Source: Streptomyces sp. NRRL WC-3549 (GTDB lineage Bacteria > Actinomycetota > Actinomycetes > Streptomycetales > Streptomycetaceae). Taken from it: a stretch of 7,501 nt of DNA. The notes under the pieces are model-generated. The model was given only the letters and a program-made list of their open reading frames with translations. It was not told where the DNA came from and made no database searches. The position numbers and the translations under genes were made by a program. Shown here one piece after another: positions 1 through 5,500 of this stretch (position 1 is the stretch's first letter; each line of letters opens with the position of its first letter). Location: NCBI RefSeq assembly GCF_000721935.1, contig NZ_KL585425.1:27231-34731 (forward strand), written 5' to 3'.

Positions 1-1
1 G

Positions 2-151
2 CTGTAGCTGTGCGCGGTCAAGGACGTCTGCTCGGGCCGCATCGTGGGCTACTCCATCGACGCCCGGATGCGCTCCGGCCTCGCGGTGAGAGCCCTGGAA
101 TCCGCGGTCGCCCGTCGCGGCCAGGTCGCCGGATGCACCGTGCATTCCGGC
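2..151 (+). pseudogene. IS3-family transposase fragment (integrase core), degenerate
   Basis: The frame starting at base 2 reads as the integrase core of an IS3-family (OrfB-type) DDE transposase. It has the block CAVKDV..GRIVGYSIDARM, then LAVRALESAVARRG..AGC, then VHSGRGPQ. In active relatives the last block is VHSDRGSQ, and its Asp is the second catalytic acidic residue. Here that Asp is Gly and the Ser is Pro. The third codon of the frame (5-7) is TAG, where the family normally has Tyr in LYLCA, so a single C-to-G change would explain the stop. Homology ends just after 151: the expected QFRSR...DNAAMESFF region with the catalytic Glu is missing. The 5' part lies outside the window. This is a dead fragment that cannot make transposase. 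The family call is from remembered consensus, but the blocks are distinctive. Confidence 0.85.
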
Positions 152-484
152 CGCGGGCCGCAAGGCGCATTCAACTGGTCGTCGCAACAAGAAGGCGACG
201 TCATGATGCTTCACTCCCCAGGTCGCCGACGGAGCATCAACTGGTACCTCGGCTCAGCGAATGCGTGCGGCCCGGCTGGTTCGAGCCCTTCCGCAACGCC
301 CCGCCACCCGCACCTACCGCCGCTGAACAACTCCCCGCTCACCGGCGCCACAAGCTGGTGGATCTGCTCGGATCCTTGCCCGGGTAGTTGATCTGCCGTC
401 CCAACCATCCTGCGAGCTGTCACACCTCGTCCTCTGCCCCAGGTATGCGCCAAGTAGGGTCACAGGTGGCCAAGCTGGGGGTGC
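152..484. other. Unassigned stretch after the IS3 fragment; no supported gene
   Basis: Two overlapping + frames stay open to 387 and 391, but neither gives a protein I recognise, and open frames are expected by chance at this GC content. It may be scrambled mobile-element debris continuing from the IS3 fragment. A GGGGG run at 477-481 near the right end is the likely ribosome-binding sequence of the next gene. I see no RNA gene or clear promoter. Confidence 0.4.
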
Positions 485-937
485 ATGGTGGTTGGGGCTG
501 CAGTAAGGCGGGGTGTCCGGCTCGGGGTGCGGATCGGGTCGGTGCTAGCGGCTCTCTTCGGCTCGGTGGCGCTCGTGGGTGCGGTGATGTGGCTTCACAC
601 GGGTCTGCACGAGTCCCTGGTAGGTCTCATGCGCGGCATTGTCGCGGTGGGAGGGAGCCTGGGGGTTGGTGTCCTGCTCGGTGCGGTAACCGGTGCGGCC
701 CTTGCTCTGTCGCCCGAATGGCTTGCCGCCCGGGCTCCGTTGCGGGGGCTGCTCGCCGGCTGTGTCGCGAGCACGATTTACCTCGGTGAAGCCGTCGTTG
801 TGGCGGTCGCCTCCGACGGCGGCTACGGACCGGTTCTTCTCACACTCCTTTCCACGCCGGTGGTTGGTGTAGTGGCGGCGGTGCACAGCGGGGAGGTACT
901 GGGACGTACGCGCTATCACCAATGGCTGGCGAGGTAG
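485..937 (+). CDS. Small multi-pass membrane protein, function unknown
   Basis: I do not recognise this 150-residue protein. It is mostly hydrophobic Ala/Val/Gly/Leu, with about four likely membrane helices at residues 17-37, 49-75, 86-109 and 114-136. The N-terminus is basic (VRRGVRLGVR), and the tail is short and polar (GRTRYHQWLAR). I see no catalytic motif, and the Gly-rich helices suggest tight packing rather than an enzyme site. A GGGGG run at 477-481 lies 3 bases before ATG 485 and 6 bases before the in-frame GTG 488, so the real start may be 488. Codon use is less biased than in genes to the right: about 42 of 150 codons end in A or T. The gene lies between two dead transposases, and the IS630 remnant's stop is only 19 bases past this gene's stop, so its 3' end may have been altered by insertion. 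It could be an acquired cargo gene or a relic. Confidence 0.6.
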   Translation: MVVGAAVRRGVRLGVRIGSVLAALFGSVALVGAVMWLHTGLHESLVGLMRGIVAVGGSLGVGVLLGAVTGAALALSPEWLAARAPLRGLLAGCVASTIYLGEAVVVAVASDGGYGPVLLTLLSTPVVGVVAAVHSGEVLGRTRYHQWLAR

Positions 938-956
938 GGGCGCCTTGAAGGGCTGG

Positions 957-1587
957 TCACAGCGCTTTAGCCGGGTACTGGGTCCATGTGCGGAGGGGTG
1001 AGTCAGGGGCGGAGTTCGACTTCGGTTCGGCGCGGTCGTTGCGCCAGCGGATGTAGGCGCCGATGGCGGCGTTCTGTTCGACGTGGCCGCGGTGGTCGGT
1101 CCCGTTGAGGGCGAAGTAGCGCAGGGCGGGGAACTCCGACTCAATCCAGTTCAGCCACGATCCGTAGGTCGGCAGGAAGACCAGATCGATGTCGTTCGCC
1201 GTAGCCCAGGCCCGGACATCAGGGTGCTTGTGCGGGAAAAGTTGTCCAGGACGACGCGCTGCTTCTCGCTGGGCCAGCGGGTGCGCAGGGATTTGAGCAG
1301 GGCCAGGAACTCGCGCCACCGTTTGCGGGGCCGGATGCGGTAGTACATCCGGGCGATAAGACAGATGTGCTCGCGCACCTGACTGCTGACCATCCTGGGC
1401 CGCCCGCCGCTCCCATTCGGGTCCAGGTCCTCGGACCCCCGCTCGTTGGAGGCATGGATGACATGGCGCACGTAATCGGCGCCGACCTGGAGCAACAAGG
1501 TGATATCCGTCACCAACCGGCCCTGCGCGGACATCATCACCACGCTCGCTCGCCGCAACCTCACCGGGTCCTTCGCGGTTCGGTCGC
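957..1587 (-). pseudogene. IS630-family transposase, internal deletion plus frameshift
   Basis: Read on the minus strand, the N-terminal part (KDPVRLRRA..VVMMSAQGR, then DYVRHVIHASNERG, GGRPR, QVREHICLIAR) is the helix-turn-helix region of an Actinobacterial IS630-family transposase. Right after LIAR, at about 1348/1349, the frame jumps to YYRIRPRKRW, which normally sits well over 100 residues later. The missing segment would hold the first catalytic Asp (the DEFGPL motif). The second Asp is kept in VVLDN and the Glu in SWLNWIESEF. After VVLDNFS the frame shifts at about 1233-1237; restoring one base gives the expected NFSPHKHPDVRAW. The C-terminus (RYFALNGTDHR, then IRWRN, then YPAKAL) is intact to the stop at 957-959. 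About 210 codons remain against roughly 350 in full-length members. I found no clear initiator upstream of about 1587 and no terminal inverted repeats, so both ends are uncertain. Non-autonomous and inactive. Confidence 0.88.
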
Positions 1588-1632
1588 TTAGGACGCTCCG
1601 TCGATCCCATCAATTTTGGTCCTGTCATGCAG

Positions 1633-3507
1633 TCATTCGGCGACGTCGACTCCGTAGGACCGGGCGAGGTCGGCGAGAGCATGGTCGTATCCCTGCCCGA
1701 CCGCCCGCAGCCGCCACCCCTCGCCCCGGCGGTAGATCTCGGCGAGGATCATGGTGCGCTCGGTGGTTGCGGCATCGAGGGTGGCACGGGCGGTCGGGGC
1801 CTCGCCGATTCCGCGGGTGACGACGACCTCCACCGCGCCGACGTCGGAGAATGTGACGTCGCCGTCGATCGCCGCCGCGACCACGACCCTGGTCACCTCC
1901 AAGGGCAGCCGTTCCAGGTCGACGCTGACGGCTTGCTCCGTCGGACCGTCCGTGGCGAGCCGCACTGTGCCATCAGGGTGTTCGGGTGCTCCGTAGAAGA
2001 CCAAGTCCTCGTCTCCCGCGACCTGCTCCTGCGCGTCCAGCAGGAAGGTGACTACATCGACGTCGCATGCGGTGAGCTGCCCCCATGTGGCCGCCACCGT
2101 CCACGTCGCACCGGCCTCAGGCAGGTCGACGACCTCGCCCCGCACCAGGACTTCTGCCGTGTCCCGCGACTCGGCGGCCGGGTCCTGCTGCACAGAACCG
2201 AGTTCGGGTACAGGGACCATAGCGGGCGCGAGGAGCCAGTCGGCGCCGTGGACGGGCAGGCCGAGCGAGGTGATGCGGCTCATGCGCCGATCCGATTCCC
2301 CGCCGGGGAGCAGCACGATGTCGGTGATTTTCGCCGAGAGGTTGACCGCTGCGGAGGCGCCGAGCTCGACGACCCGGACGCGCGCCGCCCCGGCTTCCTC
2401 GTGGGTGCCGCCCAGCACCAGCACGCGGCGCCCGGCGAGCGATCGGTCCGCCCTGGCGGGACCGGTGCGTGCGACCGGTGCGGCGGTGCGCTGCGCGGGC
2501 AATGCCGGCGTAGGCGTGCGGGGCGCGGCCGCCGCCTCCCCCGGCGTCTCTGCGGCACGTCGTCGGCCAGCGACTCCGGCTCGGGCCGCGCCCTTGGCCT
2601 GACCGGGCCGCACGTCGTCCAGCAACCGCAGATACGTCTGCTCGTCCACCACGGGAACGCCTTCGGCAACGGCCCGGCGTAGTTTGGCGGTCCCGTCGCC
2701 AGAATCATTGGTGACCAGGAGGCTGGTCTGTCCGCTGACCGAAGTCATCATGTTGAGACCAGCCGCTACCGAGCGGGCGATCAGCTCCTCGCGGGACATC
2801 AGGGTTTCGCCGGTGACGGCGACTTTCATCCCCTGTACCAGGCAGTCTCCGGCCTGGAACCGGCCGGGGTTCCGGTACGGACACGGGGTCTTCGGGACGA
2901 AGGGCTTGTAGTCCTGGCGCGGCGGGCAGGCCAGAAGCGGAAGGTCCAGGCCCAGACGTCCCGCGGCGTCCAGCGAGCCCTGCAGAATCCCTGTGAGCAC
3001 ACGGACGTCGTCCTGCGCGTCGTGTGCCCGCTCCTGACGCACGCCGTAGTGCGCGGCAAGCGTCCCCAGCTTGAGATTCGGCGTCGCGGGCGCGATCAAC
3101 CTGTTGAGAGCCAGGGTGCACAGACGCCTACTCACGGGCACCCACGAGCGGACGCGGGCGAACTCATGGGCCAGGAAGTCGTAGTCGAACTGCGCGTTAT
3201 GGGCGACAAGAACGCGACCACTCAGCAGCGCACCGACCTGCGGCGCGATCTCCTCGAAAGGGGGTGCGCCTGCCAGGCGCGCGCGGGTGAGCCCATGAAC
3301 ATTCACCGGCCCCGGGTCGCAGCCCGGGTTGAGGAGCGTGGAGAACTCACCGGTCCGCCGGCCGTTTCCGTCCAGCGTTACGACCGCGAGGGACAGGACG
3401 CGGTCCCGGCCGGGCCTCAGCCCGGAAGTCTCCACGTCCACCAACGCCCAGTCGTGGAAATACTCGGGCAGCACGGGCCACTTCGGGCTCGCTGACAGCA
3501 GGGCCAT
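1633..3507 (-). CDS. DEDDh 3'-5' exonuclease - tandem BRCT - TerD fusion protein
   Basis: This 624-residue protein has three parts. Residues about 18-190 are a DnaQ-like DEDDh exonuclease: VDVETSGL carries Asp24 and Glu26, AHNAQFDYDF carries Asp108, and AHDAQDDVRVL carries His162 and Asp167, so the catalytic set looks complete. A bridge with Cys194, Cys209 and Cys222 leads to a BRCT-like module (about 225-300, GMKVAVTGETLMSREELI). An Ala/Pro/Arg-rich linker (about 301-355) follows, then a second, weaker BRCT-like module (about 355-430, LAGRRVLVLGG..). Residues about 452-621 are a TerD domain (LPEAGATWTVAATW, VFYGAPEHPDGTV, AEIYRRGEGWRLRAVGQGYD). The head should trim DNA or RNA 3' ends, BRCT modules bind phosphoproteins or DNA ends, and TerD proteins belong to tellurite/stress/phage-related systems; the combined role is inference. 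I chose ATG 3507 because GGAAGGGGAG lies 6 bases upstream. A GTG at 3540 would add 11 residues but would contain that site. Single-gene unit. Confidence 0.88.
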   Translation of the reverse strand: MALLSASPKWPVLPEYFHDWALVDVETSGLRPGRDRVLSLAVVTLDGNGRRTGEFSTLLNPGCDPGPVNVHGLTRARLAGAPPFEEIAPQVGALLSGRVLVAHNAQFDYDFLAHEFARVRSWVPVSRRLCTLALNRLIAPATPNLKLGTLAAHYGVRQERAHDAQDDVRVLTGILQGSLDAAGRLGLDLPLLACPPRQDYKPFVPKTPCPYRNPGRFQAGDCLVQGMKVAVTGETLMSREELIARSVAAGLNMMTSVSGQTSLLVTNDSGDGTAKLRRAVAEGVPVVDEQTYLRLLDDVRPGQAKGAARAGVAGRRRAAETPGEAAAAPRTPTPALPAQRTAAPVARTGPARADRSLAGRRVLVLGGTHEEAGAARVRVVELGASAAVNLSAKITDIVLLPGGESDRRMSRITSLGLPVHGADWLLAPAMVPVPELGSVQQDPAAESRDTAEVLVRGEVVDLPEAGATWTVAATWGQLTACDVDVVTFLLDAQEQVAGDEDLVFYGAPEHPDGTVRLATDGPTEQAVSVDLERLPLEVTRVVVAAAIDGDVTFSDVGAVEVVVTRGIGEAPTARATLDAATTERTMILAEIYRRGEGWRLRAVGQGYDHALADLARSYGVDVAE

Positions 3508-3513
3508 CTCCGG

Positions 3514-3523
3514 CTCCCCTTCC
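3514..3523 (-). promoter_or_regulatory. Ribosome binding site fixing the start of the exonuclease-TerD gene
   Basis: On the minus strand the sequence GGAAGGGGAG ends 6 bases before ATG 3507. This is good complementarity and spacing, and it argues against the upstream in-frame GTG at 3540. Confidence 0.7.
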
Positions 3524-3854
3524 GGTGCGGCAAGCGGCACGCAGCCCTCTCGCGCTCATGGTCGATCAGGAGATCTTTCCACGCACAGGGCACTCTCTTG
3601 CAGCGGATCTCGCCCAGAGGCTCCGCTACCGCTTGAGACACACCGTCTCCGGCGGACTACTGAGCCCAGTGGACCACTTCACCCACCAAGGAGTCGGGCC
3701 GGTGGTCCGTCAGCCGGGCGGGCTGTACCTCCCAGGGACAACAGGGTCACACCACGACCGCACATCGACGGCGGAGCCAGGGAGAGCGTGAATACTGCTA
3801 CGGCCTCCCACCGGGGCCTCTTGCAGTTGGTGCGGCCGGACGTGACCCGTACAG
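3524..3854. other. Intergenic stretch, no convincing gene
   Basis: It lies between the start of the exonuclease-TerD gene and the stop of the YjbQ gene, both on the minus strand. It should hold the exonuclease gene's promoter, but I could not pick -35/-10 boxes with confidence. Several open frames cross it and none resembles a known protein. One minus-strand tail, 3746 down to a TAG at 3657-3659, reads WEVQPARLTDHRPDSLVGEV then VHWAQ. It looks like a natural protein C-terminus but has an in-frame stop just upstream (3747-3749), so it may be the relic of a lost gene. I saw no tRNA, repeat array or strong terminator. Confidence 0.5.
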
Positions 3855-4292
3855 TCAGGCCTCGCCGACGCCGCCCAGGAAGCTCAGACGAACCTGACGG
3901 TCCGCGTTGTCGACGTTCGTGTCGACGAGGCAGACCGACTGCCACGTGCCCAGTTCCAGCCGCCCCCCGATCACCGGCAGGGTGGCATGCGGCGGTACGA
4001 GGGCGGGCAGGACGTGGTCGCGGCCGTGGCCCGGGTGGCCGTGGCGGTGGTGCCAGCGGTCGTCGGCGGGGAGCAGGTCCTTCAGGGCGGCGAGGAGGTC
4101 TTCGTCGCTGCCGGCGCCGGTCTCCAGGATCGCGATCCCGGCCGTCGCGTGCGGGACGAAGACGTGCAGCAGGCCGTCCCTGCCCTGGGCGGTGCGGGAG
4201 AGGAACTGTTCGCAGTCGCCCGTCAGGTCGGCGACCGTCTCGGTCCGGCCGGTGGTGATGCTCAGCAGGTGTGTGGCAAAGGAATCAGGCAT
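3855..4292 (-). CDS. YjbQ/UPF0047 family protein
   Basis: At 145 residues this is the usual length for the family, which is a compact single-domain beta-rich fold forming oligomers. Matching blocks are LLHVFVPHATAGIAILE (residues 41-57, with the His-Ala-Thr-Ala-Gly core), DEDLLAALKDLLP (63-75), and LPVIGGRLELGTWQSV (105-120, with the hallmark LGTWQ). Between them lies a His-rich loop at residues 80-93 (RWHHRHGHPGHGRDH) that probably supplies metal- or ligand-binding histidines. Some members have been reported to have weak thiamine-phosphate synthase activity; whether this one does is unknown, and nothing nearby concerns thiamine. The protein is soluble and cytosolic, with no signal or membrane segment. 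The start is ATG 4292, with GGGG two bases before it as a weak binding site. It is transcribed divergently from the flavoprotein gene, whose start lies 92 bases away. Confidence 0.88.
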   Translation of the reverse strand: MPDSFATHLLSITTGRTETVADLTGDCEQFLSRTAQGRDGLLHVFVPHATAGIAILETGAGSDEDLLAALKDLLPADDRWHHRHGHPGHGRDHVLPALVPPHATLPVIGGRLELGTWQSVCLVDTNVDNADRQVRLSFLGGVGEA

Positions 4293-4384
4293 GGCCCCAT
4301 TCTGGCTCCAGGGCGCGCCGGGGCGTGGTTCCGGCGGGGCGGGACGTCGGGAAGATCCGGGCGCCGGACAAGGTTGGTAGAAGC
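4293..4384. promoter_or_regulatory. Divergent promoter region between YjbQ and flavoprotein genes
   Basis: These 92 bases separate two genes transcribed away from each other, so they should contain both promoters. No hexamer pair stands out. The GGTAGAAG just before GTG 4385 is a poor ribosome-binding match and is the only candidate there. Confidence 0.4.
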
Positions 4385-5461
4385 GTGAACAACTTTGGGG
4401 CGCGTGAGCTGGACGTGGTCGTGATCGGCGCGGGGCAGGCGGGTCTGTCCGCCGCGTACCACCTGCGGCGTACCGGCTTCGAGCCGGACCGGGATTTCGT
4501 CGTCCTCGACGGCGCGCCGCAGCCCGGCGGCGCCTGGCAGTTCCGGTGGCCCTCGTTGACGTACGGCAAGGTGCACGGCATGCACTCCCTGCCCGGGATG
4601 GAGCTGGCCGGAGCCGACGACAGCCGGCCCTCCTCCGAGGTGATCGGCGGGTACTTCGCGCGGTACGAGCACCGTTTCGGGTTGCGGGTGCACCGGCCGG
4701 TCTCGGTGAGCGCCGTACGTGAGGGCGAGGGCGGGCGGCTGCTCGTCGAGACCTCCGAGGGCGCGTACGCGCCGCGTGCGCTGATCAACGCGACGGGAAC
4801 CTGGGGCCGGCCGTTCTGGCCGCGCTACCCCGGCCAGAACGCCTTCCGGGGGCGGCAGTTGCACACCGCGGACTATCCCGGGCCCGGGGAGTTCGCCGGT
4901 CTGCGGGTGGTCGTGGTCGGCGGGGGCGCCTCGGGCACCCAGCACCTGATGGAGATCGCGGAGGTGGCGGCCTCGACGTACTGGGTGACCCGCCGTCCCC
5001 CGGTCTTCCGCGAGGGGCCGTTCGGCCAGGAACAGGGGCGGGCCGCCGTCGCGATGGTGGAGGAGCGGGTGCGGCGCGGGCTGCCGCCGCAGAGCGTGGT
5101 GAGCGTGACCGGGCTGCCGCTGAACGACGCCGTCCGGCGCGCCCGCGAACAGGGAGTGCTCGACCGGCTCCCGATGTTCGAGCGGATCACGGAGAACGGG
5201 GTGGCCTGGGCCGACGGACGCACCGTCGAGGCCGACGTGATCGTATGGGCGACCGGCTTCCGGCCCGCCGTCGACCACCTGGCCGCGCTACGGCTCCGCG
5301 AGCCCGGGGGCGGCATCCGCGTGGAGGACACCCGGGCTGTACGGGACGCGCGGGTGCACCTCGTCGGTTACGGGCCGTCCGCCAGCACGATCGGGGCCAA
5401 CCGGGCAGGGCGTGCCGCGGTCCGTTCGGTCCGGCGACTGCTCGACCGCGTGCCCGCCTGA
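4385..5461 (+). CDS. FAD/NAD(P)-binding flavoprotein monooxygenase-like oxidoreductase
   Basis: A 358-residue soluble two-dinucleotide-fold flavoprotein related to flavin-containing monooxygenases and CzcO-like proteins. DVVVIGAGQAGLSAAYHL (from residue 10, GAGQAG at 15-20) is the FAD-binding Rossmann motif. FRGRQLHTADY (154-164) fits the FxGxxxHxxx(W/Y) fingerprint of Baeyer-Villiger/FMO-type enzymes. VVVVGGGASG (175-184) is the second Rossmann motif for NADPH. VIVWATGFRP (285-294) is the conserved ATG motif, and GYGPSASTIGANRAGR (328-343) closes the FAD site. It probably uses NADPH and oxygen to oxygenate a small organic substrate; the substrate cannot be told from sequence. The start is uncertain: GTG 4385 matches where related proteins begin but has a weak ribosome-binding site. 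An in-frame GTG at 4325 would add 20 residues with no family similarity. It stands alone, divergent from the YjbQ gene and convergent with the ABC exporter. Confidence 0.88.
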   Translation: MNNFGARELDVVVIGAGQAGLSAAYHLRRTGFEPDRDFVVLDGAPQPGGAWQFRWPSLTYGKVHGMHSLPGMELAGADDSRPSSEVIGGYFARYEHRFGLRVHRPVSVSAVREGEGGRLLVETSEGAYAPRALINATGTWGRPFWPRYPGQNAFRGRQLHTADYPGPGEFAGLRVVVVGGGASGTQHLMEIAEVAASTYWVTRRPPVFREGPFGQEQGRAAVAMVEERVRRGLPPQSVVSVTGLPLNDAVRRAREQGVLDRLPMFERITENGVAWADGRTVEADVIVWATGFRPAVDHLAALRLREPGGGIRVEDTRAVRDARVHLVGYGPSASTIGANRAGRAAVRSVRRLLDRVPA

Positions 5462-5476
5462 GGTCCCGCGGGCACG
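5449..5476. terminator. Hairpin between convergent genes, likely bidirectional terminator
   Basis: CGTGCCCGC (5449-5457) and GCGGGCACG (5468-5476) form a perfect 9-bp GC-rich stem with a 10-base loop that contains the end of the flavoprotein stop codon. No U-run follows on either strand, as is common for actinomycete terminators. It lies 25 bases beyond the ABC exporter stop, so it can serve both convergent transcripts. Confidence 0.6.
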
Positions 5477-5500
5477 GGGCGGGGTGCCGGATGACCGTCC

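Noticed and set aside
152..391. Continuation of the IS3 transposase or start of another transposase
   Set aside because: I tried all three plus frames for the DNAAMESFF region or another family's conserved blocks and found none I could defend.
545..1144. 199-codon minus-strand frame opposite the small membrane gene
   Set aside because: It runs through both the membrane gene and the IS630 C-terminus in another frame and has Pro/Thr/Arg-rich shadow composition without motifs.
1627..2682. 351-codon plus-strand frame opposite the TerD/BRCT part
   Set aside because: Arg/Gly/Asp-rich antisense shadow of a gene with clear domain homology.
4262..5278. 338-codon minus-strand frame opposite the flavoprotein gene
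   Set aside because: His/Pro/Arg-rich shadow; the opposite strand carries both Rossmann motifs and the FMO-like fingerprint.
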